A DNA stretch of 64,000 bases from contig NZ_NEJH01000001.1 in the NCBI RefSeq assembly GCF_002113025.1, positions 682,001 through 746,000 of the forward strand, written 5' to 3'. A model generated the notes under the pieces. It was not told where the DNA came from. It did no database searches and was given only the letters and a program-made list of their open reading frames with translations. Below, one piece after another: positions 19,083 through 27,542 of the stretch (within the stretch, counting starts at the first letter, position 1; each line of letters begins with the position of its first letter). Origin of the DNA: Pseudomonas sp. B28(2017) (GTDB taxonomy: Bacteria; Pseudomonadota; Gammaproteobacteria; Pseudomonadales; Pseudomonadaceae). The position numbers and the translations under genes are program-made.

Positions 19083-19874
19083 ATGACCACTCAATCGTCG
19101 CTGCTCAGCCAGGTCGAAGCAGGCGTTGCCTGGATCACCCTCAATCGCACTGCCCAGCGCAATGCGCTGGACATTCCGACGCTGAAAAACCTGCACGCCC
19201 TGCTCAACGCTTTCAACGCCGATCCAGCGGTGCGCGTGGTGGTCTTGACCGGTAGCGGCCGCAGCTTCTGTGCCGGCGCCGACCTCGACGAGTGGGCCGA
19301 TGCCGAAGCCCGGGGCGCACTGGAAACCTATGGCTGGACCGAAACCGCCCACGCCTTGATGACCCGGCTGCACAGCCTGGAAAAACCCACCATCGCTGCC
19401 ATCAACGGTACTGCCGTCGGCGCCGGGATGGACCTGACCCTGTGCTGCGACCTACGCATCGCCGGGCAATCGGCACGCTTCAAGGCCGGCTACACCAGCA
19501 TGGCGTATTCGCCGGATGCGGGCGCCAGTTGGCACCTGCCGCGCCTGATCGGCAGCGAACAGGCCAAGCGCTTGCTGTTTCTCGATGAATTGTGGGGCGC
19601 CGAGCGTGCCCTGGCCGCCGGTCTGGTCGGCGAAGTTTGCACCGACGAGCAGTTGCTGACCGTAGCCAGCGAACTGGCCGCACGCTTGGCCGCCGGCCCG
19701 ACCTTTGCCTTCGCCCAGACCAAAAAACTCATGCGTGAAGGCGCAGAACGCAGCCTGGCGGAACAACTGCAAGCCGAGCTCGCCGCGGGCCTGCTCTGCG
19801 GTCGCAGCGAGGACGGCAACGAAGCCCTGCGCGCCGCCATGGAAAAACGCCCGGCACGCTTCATCGGCCGCTAA
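19083..19874 (+). CDS. Crotonase (enoyl-CoA hydratase/isomerase) family protein of the aru operon
   Basis: The 263-aa protein starts at MTTQSSLLSQVEAG with GAGG about six bases upstream. The crotonase fold is clear: oxyanion-hole motifs SFCAGADLDEW and AAINGTAVGAGMDLTL. However, the two catalytic glutamates of classical enoyl-CoA hydratase are replaced by D117 and Y137, while D145 in YSPDAGASWHLPRL sits where isomerases of the PaaG type carry their catalytic aspartate. It is therefore more likely an isomerase, or an enzyme with other chemistry, than a plain hydratase. It is the first gene of the operon leading to AruI and AruH; a homologue occupies the same place in P. aeruginosa, where its role is not established to my knowledge. 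Confidence 0.85.
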   Translation: MTTQSSLLSQVEAGVAWITLNRTAQRNALDIPTLKNLHALLNAFNADPAVRVVVLTGSGRSFCAGADLDEWADAEARGALETYGWTETAHALMTRLHSLEKPTIAAINGTAVGAGMDLTLCCDLRIAGQSARFKAGYTSMAYSPDAGASWHLPRLIGSEQAKRLLFLDELWGAERALAAGLVGEVCTDEQLLTVASELAARLAAGPTFAFAQTKKLMREGAERSLAEQLQAELAAGLLCGRSEDGNEALRAAMEKRPARFIGR

Positions 19875-19924
19875 TTGCGAACGTTTTGCACACCTCTATC
19901 AGCACACGAACAACAGGTAGCACC

Positions 19925-21085
19925 ATGAATTTCCAACTGACCCAAGAACAAGAAATGTTGGTCGACTCGGTACGCAGCTTCGTCGAGAAGGAACTGCTGC
20001 CCTATGAAGAGCAAGTCGACCGCGCCGACGAGGTGTCCCCGGAACTGGCGGCGCAGATTCGCGGCAAGGCGATTGCCGCCGGGTTCTACGCCTTCAACAT
20101 GCCGGAAGAAGTGGGCGGTGGCGGCCTGGATTACCTGTCCCAGGCGTTGATCGAACGTGAACTGTCCAAAGTGTCCTGGGCGCTGCACGTGTTCGTCGCG
20201 CGTCCCTCGAAAATCCTCATGGCCTGCACCGGCGAGCAGATCAACGACTACCTGTTGCCGTGCATTCAGGGCGAGAAGATCGACTGCTTCGCGTTGACCG
20301 AGCCGGGTGCCGGCTCCGATGCCAATGCGATCAAGACCCGCGCCGTGCGTGAGGGCGACGACTTCATTCTCAACGGCAGCAAGCATTTCATCAGCCACGC
20401 CGGCCATGCCGACTTCGCCATCGTCTTCGCCGTGACCGACACCTACGAGCACAATGGCAAGAAGCGCAATGCCGTGACCTCGTTCCTGGTCGACCGCAAC
20501 ACCCCGGGCATGACCATCCGCCGTGGGCCGAAGTGCGTGAGCAACCGCGGTTATCACACCTTCGAAATGTTCTTCGACGACTGCCGCGTGCCGGCCAGCA
20601 AAGTGCTGGGCGAAGTCGGCAAGGGCTGGGACGTGGCCAACGCCTGGCTGACTGCCGGGCGCGTGATGGTCGCGGCCAACTGCGTCGGTCAGGCCCAGCG
20701 CGCGCTGGACGTGTCCTTGCAATGGGCGGCAGACCGTAAACAGTTCGGCCAGCCGATTGGCACCTACCAGGGCGTGTCGTTCAAATTGGCCGACATGGCC
20801 ACGCAAATCCGCGCCGCCGAACTGCTGACCCTGCACACCGCCTGGAAAATGGACCAGGGCACCATGACCGATGGCGAGGCCGGGATGGCCAAACTGTTCG
20901 CCAGCGAAGTGCTCGGCCGTACCGCCGATGAAGCGGTGCAGATCTTCGGCGGCATGGGCCTGATGGACGAAGGTCCGGTGGAGCGCATCTGGCGTAACGC
21001 GCGGATCGAACGGATCTGGGAAGGCACCTCGGAAATCCAGCGCCACATCATTTCCCGCGAGCTGCTGCGGCCGCTGCTGCGCTGA
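19925..21085 (+). CDS. Acyl-CoA dehydrogenase of the aru operon
   Basis: The 386-aa protein has the usual N-terminal helical, middle beta and C-terminal helical domains. Visible are the FAD-binding motif CFALTEPGAGSDANAIKT, the middle-domain signature and the catalytic glutamate E366 in RIWEGTSEIQRHI. It would oxidise a short acyl-CoA to its 2-enoyl-CoA with electron-transfer flavoprotein as acceptor. It lies between a crotonase and an acyl-CoA ligase in the same operon, so the three could process one carboxylate as its CoA ester; in context, 4-guanidinobutyrate is an attractive but unproven candidate. Spacing to the next gene is 18 bases. Confidence 0.9.
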   Translation: MNFQLTQEQEMLVDSVRSFVEKELLPYEEQVDRADEVSPELAAQIRGKAIAAGFYAFNMPEEVGGGGLDYLSQALIERELSKVSWALHVFVARPSKILMACTGEQINDYLLPCIQGEKIDCFALTEPGAGSDANAIKTRAVREGDDFILNGSKHFISHAGHADFAIVFAVTDTYEHNGKKRNAVTSFLVDRNTPGMTIRRGPKCVSNRGYHTFEMFFDDCRVPASKVLGEVGKGWDVANAWLTAGRVMVAANCVGQAQRALDVSLQWAADRKQFGQPIGTYQGVSFKLADMATQIRAAELLTLHTAWKMDQGTMTDGEAGMAKLFASEVLGRTADEAVQIFGGMGLMDEGPVERIWRNARIERIWEGTSEIQRHIISRELLRPLLR

Positions 21086-21103
21086 TCGGTCCGGAGAATT
21101 CCC

Positions 21104-23203
21104 ATGACCCAAACCATTCGTGACAACCTCAAACGCATGCTCGCGCCGCAACACGTGGCGTTTGTCGGCGGCCGCAGCATGGCACGCGCCCTCAAGCGCT
21201 GTGCCGAGGGTGGCTACCAAGGGCAAATGTGGCTGGTCAACCCGCAACACGACAGCCTCGAAGGCGTACCCTGTGTGCGCAATATTGCCGACCTGCCATG
21301 CGGGCCGGACGCGGTATTTATTGCGACCAACCGCGAACTGACCCTGACCTGCGTGGCCGAACTGGCCGCCATCGGCGCGGGCGGTGCGATCTGCTACGCC
21401 TCCGGTTTCGCCGAAACTGGCGCCGAAGGCCAGGCCTTGCAACAGCAATTGCTCAAGGCCGCTGGCGACATGGCCTTGCTCGGCCCCAACTGCTACGGCC
21501 TGCTGGACTACCTGCACAGCTGCGCGCTGTGGCCGGTGGCCCATGGCGGCAAAGCGGTGGAGAAGGGCGTGGCGGTGCTGACCCAGAGCGGCAACTTCGC
21601 CTACAACCTGTCCATGAGCGACCGCTCGCTGCCGGTGGCCTACATGGCCTCGGTCGGCAATCAGGCGCAACTGGGTGTCGCTGAACTGATGGACGTGTTG
21701 CTCGACGAACCTCGGGTCACCGCCATCGGCCTGCACCTCGAAGGCCTGAAAAATGTGCCGGGTTTCGCCCGCGCCGCGCACAAGGCGCTGGAGAAAGGCA
21801 TCCCGATCATTGCCCTGAAAACCGGTGTGTCGCAGATCGGCGCCGAACTGGCCTTGAGTCACACCAGTTCGCTGTCCGGCTCCGATGCACTGTACGACGC
21901 GCTGTTCGATCGCCTCGGGGTGATCCGCGTCAGCGGCCCGGTGAGTTTTGTCGAAACCCTCAAGGCCGCTGCCTGCGGCAACCTGCCAGCGAGCAACAGC
22001 CTGATTGCGCTGGCCTGTTCCGGTGGTGACGCCGGGCTGATTGCCGACTACGCCGAACGCAATGACCTGGGCTTGCCCAAGCTCGACGACGGTCAGGTGG
22101 ATGAATTGGCCCAGGTGCTGCCGAGCTACGCCAACCTGGTCAACCCGCTGGATTTCACCACGGCCATCTGGGGCGATGGCGAAGCCTTGAACCGCATGCT
22201 CGACAGCGCACTGCGCACCGAAGCCGGCGCGGCGATGCTGGTGCTCGACTATCCGTCGGAGTTCACCGGCGAGCGCAAGGAGTGCGACCTGCTGCTGGAA
22301 CTGTATTGCGCGGCACTGGTGCGTCACGGCAAAACCGGTTTCGTGACATCGGCCTTCCCCGAATTGCTGCCGGCCCATGCCCGTGAGCGTCTGCACGCGC
22401 AAGGTGTCGCAGCGTTGCAGGGTGTTGAAGACGGGCTGGCTGCGTGGGGCCGCATCGCCGGTTATCAGCGCAACCGCCAGGCCTTGCTGGCGCTGGGCGA
22501 ATCGGCGCTGGTCCCGCTGTGTCCGCAAGCGCTGGACGGTGAGGGGCGTTTGCTCAACGAATGGGATTCCAAACAGGCCTTGCGAGCCTTTGGCCTGCCG
22601 ACGCCAAACGGCGTATTGAGCACCCCGCAGAATGCCCTGAAGGACGCCGAGTCACTGGGCTATCCGCTGGTATTGAAAGCCGTCAGCGCACAGCTGCCGC
22701 ACAAGACCGAGGCCGGTGCAGTGGCACTGAACCTCAAGGACGACGCTGCCTTGAGTGTCGCGCTGGACAATATGCGCGCCAGCATCAAAGCGTACGCCCC
22801 GGGCGTAGCGTTCGACCAACTGTTGCTGGAACCGATGGCCAGGCCGCCACTGGCTGAGCTGATCGTCGGCATCAAGCGCGAAAACGATTTCGGCCTCGCG
22901 CTGGTGATCGGTGCCGGCGGCATTCTGGTCGAGCTGCTCAAGGACAGTCGCAGCCTGTTGCTGCCGACCACCGACGGCGCGATCCGCCATGCCTTGCTCA
23001 GCCTGCGCAGTGCACCGTTGCTGCAAGGTTTCCGTGGCCGCGAGTCGGCTGACCTGGACGCCCTGGTGGCAGCGATTCGCGCAGTGGCCGACTACGCCTG
23101 CGAAAACGCCGCGCAATTGCTGGAGCTCGATGTGAACCCATTGTTGGTCGGTGCCCATGGCACGACCGCGGTCGATGCGTTGATTCGCCTCGGCCATGAG
23201 TGA
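21104..23203 (+). CDS. NDP-forming acyl-CoA synthetase family protein of the aru operon
   Basis: The 699-aa protein has an N-terminal CoA-binding Rossmann domain (residues about 8-140), CoA-ligase domains with the phosphohistidine motif LSHTSSLSGSD (H253), and a C-terminal ATP-grasp domain (about 480-695, GYPLVLKAVSAQLPHKTEAG). This fused alpha-beta layout is that of ADP-forming acetyl-CoA/acyl-CoA synthetases, which activate a carboxylate reversibly. Substrate is unknown; position next to AruI and an aldehyde dehydrogenase points to the guanidino acid made by that branch. Its stop lies ten bases before the preferred AruI start. Confidence 0.87.
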   Translation: MTQTIRDNLKRMLAPQHVAFVGGRSMARALKRCAEGGYQGQMWLVNPQHDSLEGVPCVRNIADLPCGPDAVFIATNRELTLTCVAELAAIGAGGAICYASGFAETGAEGQALQQQLLKAAGDMALLGPNCYGLLDYLHSCALWPVAHGGKAVEKGVAVLTQSGNFAYNLSMSDRSLPVAYMASVGNQAQLGVAELMDVLLDEPRVTAIGLHLEGLKNVPGFARAAHKALEKGIPIIALKTGVSQIGAELALSHTSSLSGSDALYDALFDRLGVIRVSGPVSFVETLKAAACGNLPASNSLIALACSGGDAGLIADYAERNDLGLPKLDDGQVDELAQVLPSYANLVNPLDFTTAIWGDGEALNRMLDSALRTEAGAAMLVLDYPSEFTGERKECDLLLELYCAALVRHGKTGFVTSAFPELLPAHARERLHAQGVAALQGVEDGLAAWGRIAGYQRNRQALLALGESALVPLCPQALDGEGRLLNEWDSKQALRAFGLPTPNGVLSTPQNALKDAESLGYPLVLKAVSAQLPHKTEAGAVALNLKDDAALSVALDNMRASIKAYAPGVAFDQLLLEPMARPPLAELIVGIKRENDFGLALVIGAGGILVELLKDSRSLLLPTTDGAIRHALLSLRSAPLLQGFRGRESADLDALVAAIRAVADYACENAAQLLELDVNPLLVGAHGTTAVDALIRLGHE

Positions 23204-23213
23204 GGACATGAAC

Positions 23214-24821
23214 ATGCAAAGCAAAAACTTGACCGGTGGCCAGGCACTGGTGCGCCTGTTGGCCAACTACGGCGTCGATACCGTGTTCGGCATCCCCGGC
23301 GTCCACACCCTGGAGCTGTATCGCGGCTTGCCCGGCAGCGGCATTCGCCATGTCCTGACTCGCCATGAACAGGGTGCCAGTTTCATGGCCGACGGCTACG
23401 CCCGGGTCAGTGGCAAACCCGGCGTGTGCTTCATCATCACCGGCCCGGGCGTGACCAACGCCGCCACCGGCATCGGCCAAGCCTACGCCGACTCGATTCC
23501 GATGCTGGTGATTTCCAGCGTCAACCACAGCGCCAGCCTCGGCAAGGGCTGGGGCAGCCTGCACGAATGTCAGGACCAGCGCGCAATGACTGCGCCGATC
23601 ACCGCGTTCTCCGCAGTGGCACTGACCGCCGAAGACTTGCCGGAGCTGATCGCCCGAGCCTACGCGGTGTTCGACAGCGAGCGGCCGCGCCCGGTGCACA
23701 TCTCGGTGCCGCTGGATGTGCTGTCGGCGCCGATCGCTCGTGACTGGAGCAACGAAGTGGTGCGTCGTCCGGGTCGTGGTCCGGCATCCGCCACTGCAAT
23801 CGATCAGGCCGTGGCCAAACTCAACGGGGCGAAACGCCCGATGATCATCGCCGGTGGTGGTGCGCTCAATGCCACTTCGCAGCTGCAAGCCATCAGCACC
23901 CGACTCGCTGCGCCGCTGTTCACCAGCGTCGCCGGCAAGGGCTTGCTGCCGCCGGATGCGCCACTCAACGCCGGTTCCTCCCTGTGTGTGGAGCCGGGTT
24001 GGAAGCTCATCGCCGAGGCCGACGTGGTGCTGGCGGTGGGCACCGAAATGGCCGACACCGATTTCTGGCGCGAACGCCTGCCACTCAATGCCGAGCTGCT
24101 GCGGGTGGACATCGACCCGCGCAAGTTCAACGACTTCTACCCATGCGCAGTGGCGTTGCATGGCGACGCGCAACAAACCCTCAGCGGTTTGCTCGAGCGC
24201 CTGCCGTCCGACGTGCGCGACGCTCGCGCAGCCATTGCCTCGGTTGCCACACTGCGTGAAGCGGTCAAGGCCAGCCATGGCCCGTTGCAGTCCATCCATC
24301 AATCGATTCTCGACCGTATTGCTGCGGAGCTGCCAGACAACGCGTTCATCAGCACCGACATGACCCAGCTTGCGTATACGGGTAACTACGCCTTTGACAG
24401 CGCCGCCACCCGCAGCTGGTTGCACCCGACCGGCTACGGCACCCTGGGTTACGGCCTGCCGGCCGGGATCGGCGCCAAGTTCGGCGCGCCGCAGCGACCG
24501 GGGCTGGTGCTGGTGGGCGACGGTGGGTTCCTCTACACCGCGCAGGAGCTGGCGACCGCCGTCGAGGAACTTGACAGCCCGCTGGTGGTGCTGCTGTGGA
24601 ACAACGACGCGCTGGGGCAGATCCGCGACGACATGCTTGGCCTGAACATCGAGCCCATCGGCGTATTGCCGCGCAACCCGGATTTCGCCGCCCTCGCGCG
24701 TGCGTTCGGCTGCACCGTGACCCAGCCGCAAAGCCTTGCCGAGTTGCAGACCGACTTGCGCCACGGCTTCAAGCGTAACGGCGTGACTCTGATCGAACTC
24801 AAGCACGCCTGCGCGCACTGA
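23214..24821 (+). CDS. aruI: 2-Ketoarginine (5-guanidino-2-oxopentanoate) decarboxylase, ThDP-dependent
   Basis: The start MQSKNLTGGQALVRLL is preferred because GAGG lies eight bases upstream; ATGs at 23196 and 23208 overlap or crowd that site. The 535-aa protein has the N-terminal pyrimidine-binding domain with the catalytic glutamate in RHEQGASFMADGYAR, a central domain, and a C-terminal ThDP motif GDGGFLYTAQELATAVEEL ending in the metal-binding NND. Family role: decarboxylates 2-ketoarginine to 4-guanidinobutyraldehyde in the arginine transaminase pathway. The call rests on the family fold plus immediate linkage to the AruH-type transaminase, as in P. aeruginosa. Confidence 0.85.
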   Translation: MQSKNLTGGQALVRLLANYGVDTVFGIPGVHTLELYRGLPGSGIRHVLTRHEQGASFMADGYARVSGKPGVCFIITGPGVTNAATGIGQAYADSIPMLVISSVNHSASLGKGWGSLHECQDQRAMTAPITAFSAVALTAEDLPELIARAYAVFDSERPRPVHISVPLDVLSAPIARDWSNEVVRRPGRGPASATAIDQAVAKLNGAKRPMIIAGGGALNATSQLQAISTRLAAPLFTSVAGKGLLPPDAPLNAGSSLCVEPGWKLIAEADVVLAVGTEMADTDFWRERLPLNAELLRVDIDPRKFNDFYPCAVALHGDAQQTLSGLLERLPSDVRDARAAIASVATLREAVKASHGPLQSIHQSILDRIAAELPDNAFISTDMTQLAYTGNYAFDSAATRSWLHPTGYGTLGYGLPAGIGAKFGAPQRPGLVLVGDGGFLYTAQELATAVEELDSPLVVLLWNNDALGQIRDDMLGLNIEPIGVLPRNPDFAALARAFGCTVTQPQSLAELQTDLRHGFKRNGVTLIELKHACAH

Positions 24822-24845
24822 TAGGTATTTTAAGGGGATGAAGCC

Positions 24846-26036
24846 ATGCGCTTTTCCGATCTGACTCAACGTATCGCCGGTGACGGCGCCGCCGCGTGGG
24901 ATATTCACTATCGTGCCCTGGCGCTGCGCGAGCAGGGCGAAGACATTTTGCTGCTGTCCGTGGGCGACCCGGATTTCGACACGCCTCAGCCCATCGTGCA
25001 GGGCGCCATCGACAGCCTGCGCAGCGGCAACACTCACTATGCCGAGGTGCGCGGCAAGCGTGCCCTGCGTGAAGCCATCGCCAGGCGCCACCAGCAACGC
25101 AGCGGCCAAGCCGTTTCGGCGGATCAGGTCACCGTGCTGGCCGGGGCACAATGTGCGCTGTTCAGCGTAGCCCAATGTGTACTCAATCCCGGTGACGAAG
25201 TGATCGTTGCCGAACCGATGTATGTCACCTACGAAGCGGTGTTCGGTGCTTGCGGTGCCGTGGTGGTGCCGGTGCCGGTGCGCTCGGAAAACGGTTTCCG
25301 CGTGCTGCCCGAAGATGTCGCCGCGCGCATCACGCCACGCACCCGGGCACTGGCACTGAACAGTCCGCACAACCCGTCTGGCGCCAGTCTGCCGCGCAGC
25401 ACGTGGGCGGCTTTGGCTGAGTTGTGCATCGCCCACGACCTGTGGCTGATTTCCGACGAGGTCTACAGCGAATTGCTGTTCGAAGGTGAACACGTCAGCC
25501 CGGCGAGCCTGCCGGGCATGGCCGAGCGCACCGCGACCCTCAACAGTCTGTCGAAATCCCACGCCATGACCGGTTGGCGCGTCGGCTGGGTGGTGGCGCC
25601 GCCATCTTTGGCCGCGCACCTGGAAAACCTCGCGCTGTGCATGCTCTACGGCTCGCCGGATTTCATTCAGGACGCTGCGGTCATTGCCCTGGAAAGCAAC
25701 CTGCCGGAACTCGAAGCCATGCGCGAAGCCTATCGCCAGCGTCGCGACCTGGTGTGCGACAGCCTGGTCGATTGCCCCGGGGTGCGGCCGTTGAAACCCG
25801 ACGGGGGCATGTTCGTGATGCTCGACATCCGTGAAACCGGGCTCAGCGCCCAGGCGTTTGCCGACCGTCTGCTGGATCGCCACGGCGTGTCGGTATTGGC
25901 TGGCGAGGCCTTTGGTCCTAGCGCGGCGGGGCACATTCGACTCGGTCTGGTGGTCGATACCGAACCGCTGCGCGACGCCTGCCAGCGCATTGCCCGTTGT
26001 GCCCGAGAACTGATGGAGGCCCAGGTTCATGCTTGA
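24846..26036 (+). CDS. aruH: Arginine:pyruvate transaminase (AruH), PLP-dependent class I
   Basis: The 396-aa protein closely resembles the P. aeruginosa AruH sequence as I remember it (start region DLTQRIAGDGAAAWDIHYRA). Class I aminotransferase landmarks are SVGDPDFDTP, NSPHNPSGA, SDEVYSELLFEG and the PLP lysine K237 in SLSKSHAMTGWRVGW, plus the C-terminal substrate arginine region HIRLGLV. It converts L-arginine and pyruvate to 2-ketoarginine and alanine. AAGGGGATG provides the ribosome site. It ends eight bases inside the aldehyde dehydrogenase gene, indicating a continuous operon. Confidence 0.9.
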   Translation: MRFSDLTQRIAGDGAAAWDIHYRALALREQGEDILLLSVGDPDFDTPQPIVQGAIDSLRSGNTHYAEVRGKRALREAIARRHQQRSGQAVSADQVTVLAGAQCALFSVAQCVLNPGDEVIVAEPMYVTYEAVFGACGAVVVPVPVRSENGFRVLPEDVAARITPRTRALALNSPHNPSGASLPRSTWAALAELCIAHDLWLISDEVYSELLFEGEHVSPASLPGMAERTATLNSLSKSHAMTGWRVGWVVAPPSLAAHLENLALCMLYGSPDFIQDAAVIALESNLPELEAMREAYRQRRDLVCDSLVDCPGVRPLKPDGGMFVMLDIRETGLSAQAFADRLLDRHGVSVLAGEAFGPSAAGHIRLGLVVDTEPLRDACQRIARCARELMEAQVHA

Positions 26037-27444
26037 TCACAAGACACTGTTTATTGATGGCCGCTGGCAGAAACCGTCGGGGCAGGGCATCGCCGAGGTG
26101 ATCAACCCGGCGACCGAACAAGTGGCTGGCAGCGTGCCGCTGGGCGATGAACGCGATGTCGACAATGCCGTGTCGGCGGCCCGCCGGGCATTCGATTCAT
26201 GGTCGCGTACGCCCTCCAGTGTGCGCGCCGGTTACATTCGCGCCCTGGCCGAGCAATTGCGTACCCGCGCCGATGAGATGGCCTCGGTCATCACCACTGA
26301 ACTGGGCATGCCGGTGCAATGGTGTCGCTCGGTGCAGGTCGACGGGCCGATCATCGGCCTTGAGCAGTACGTCGAGCTGGCCGGGCTGATGGACGAAGTG
26401 CGCGAAGTCGGCAACTCGCTGGTCATTCGCGAAGCGGTGGGCGTCTGCGCGTTCATCAATCCGTGGAATTATCCGCTGCACCAGTTGATCGGCAAACTGG
26501 CCCCGGCACTGGCCGCCGGTTGCACGGTGGTGGTCAAGCCGAGCCAGGACACGCCGCTGCACGCCTTCCTGCTGGCGCAGATGATCGAGGACATCGGTTT
26601 GCCGGCCGGGGTATTCAACCTGGTCAGCGGGCCGGGTTCGAAAGTCGGCGAAGCGCTGGCCAAACACCCGGACGTGGACATGGTGTCGTTCACCGGCTCC
26701 ACCGGCGCCGGGGTGCGGGTCGCGCAAGCGGCCGCGCCTTCGGTGAAACGGGTGTGCCTGGAGCTGGGTGGCAAGTCGCCGCTGCTGATCGCCGAGGATG
26801 CCGACCTGGCCGCCGCCGTGCGTTACGGCGTGCAGGACGTGATGATCAACTCCGGCCAGACCTGCACCGCGCTGACCCGCATGCTGCTGCCGGCCAGCCG
26901 CTACGCCGAGGCCGTCGAACTGGCGCTGGCGGAAACCTTGAGCCTGCGCATGGGCGATCCTCTCGACCCGCAAAGCTTCCTCGGTCCGATGTGTTCGGCC
27001 GGGCAGCGGCGCACCGTGCTCGACTACATCAAGGTCGGTCAACAGGAGGGCGCACGGTTGCTGTGCGGCGGTGACACGCCGACGGCATTCGAGCGCGGAT
27101 TCTATGTCAGCCCGACACTGTTCGCCGATGTCGACAACCGCATGCGCATCGCCCAGGAAGAAATCTTCGGCCCGGTGCTGTGCCTGATTCCCTACACCGA
27201 TGAGGCGCAAGCGATCCAGATCGCCAATGACTCGCCGTTCGGCCTGTCCAGCGGCGTCTGGGCCGGCACTGCCGAGCGTGCCTTGCAACTGGGACGGCAG
27301 ATGCGGGCCGGCCAGTGCTTCCTCAATGGCGCGGCGTTCAATTATCAGGCGCCGTTCGGTGGCTACAAACAATCGGGCAATGGTCGGGAGTGGGGGGAAG
27401 AGGGACTCAATGAGTTTGTCGAAGTGAAGGCGGTCCAGGTGTGA
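26029..27444 (+). CDS. Aldehyde dehydrogenase, candidate 4-guanidinobutyraldehyde dehydrogenase
   Basis: The 471-aa protein has the aldehyde dehydrogenase landmarks: NPWNYPLHQLIGKLAPALAAG, FTGSTGAG, catalytic E245 in LELGGKSP and catalytic C279 in NSGQTCTALTR, with the C-terminal FGGYKQSGNGRE. It oxidises an aldehyde to the acid with NAD(P)+. The start codon lies inside the last codons of aruH (8-base overlap), which strongly couples it to the arginine transaminase branch, whose aldehyde product is 4-guanidinobutyraldehyde. In P. aeruginosa that step is served by KauB encoded elsewhere, so here the step may be local. Substrate is inferred. A GC-rich hairpin follows 25 bases downstream. Confidence 0.88.
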   Translation: MLDHKTLFIDGRWQKPSGQGIAEVINPATEQVAGSVPLGDERDVDNAVSAARRAFDSWSRTPSSVRAGYIRALAEQLRTRADEMASVITTELGMPVQWCRSVQVDGPIIGLEQYVELAGLMDEVREVGNSLVIREAVGVCAFINPWNYPLHQLIGKLAPALAAGCTVVVKPSQDTPLHAFLLAQMIEDIGLPAGVFNLVSGPGSKVGEALAKHPDVDMVSFTGSTGAGVRVAQAAAPSVKRVCLELGGKSPLLIAEDADLAAAVRYGVQDVMINSGQTCTALTRMLLPASRYAEAVELALAETLSLRMGDPLDPQSFLGPMCSAGQRRTVLDYIKVGQQEGARLLCGGDTPTAFERGFYVSPTLFADVDNRMRIAQEEIFGPVLCLIPYTDEAQAIQIANDSPFGLSSGVWAGTAERALQLGRQMRAGQCFLNGAAFNYQAPFGGYKQSGNGREWGEEGLNEFVEVKAVQV

Positions 27445-27468
27445 CGCCTGGCGATTCAAACGTTGTAT

Positions 27469-27490
27469 GCACCGGGCCCTGGCCCGGTGC
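27469..27490 (+). terminator. Hairpin terminator after the aru operon
   Basis: A perfect ten-base stem, GCACCGGGCC / GGCCCGGTGC, with a two-base spacer is followed by a weak T-rich tail (TTTGCGTGGCTTTG). It lies between the aldehyde dehydrogenase and the ABC importer genes and probably terminates or attenuates the upstream operon. Confidence 0.65.
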
Positions 27491-27542
27491 TTTGCGTGGC
27501 TTTGAATTGGTATTCCATTAGCGTTTGATCAGGGGCAGTGCA

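Noticed and set aside
19871..22528. 885-codon minus-strand frame opposite the acyl-CoA dehydrogenase and ligase genes
   Set aside because: It is rich in His, Gln, Arg and Gly and without domain features; the plus-strand genes carry intact catalytic motifs.
22998..26030. 1010-codon minus-strand frame opposite aruI and aruH
   Set aside because: Same composition artefact; the opposing genes are clear.
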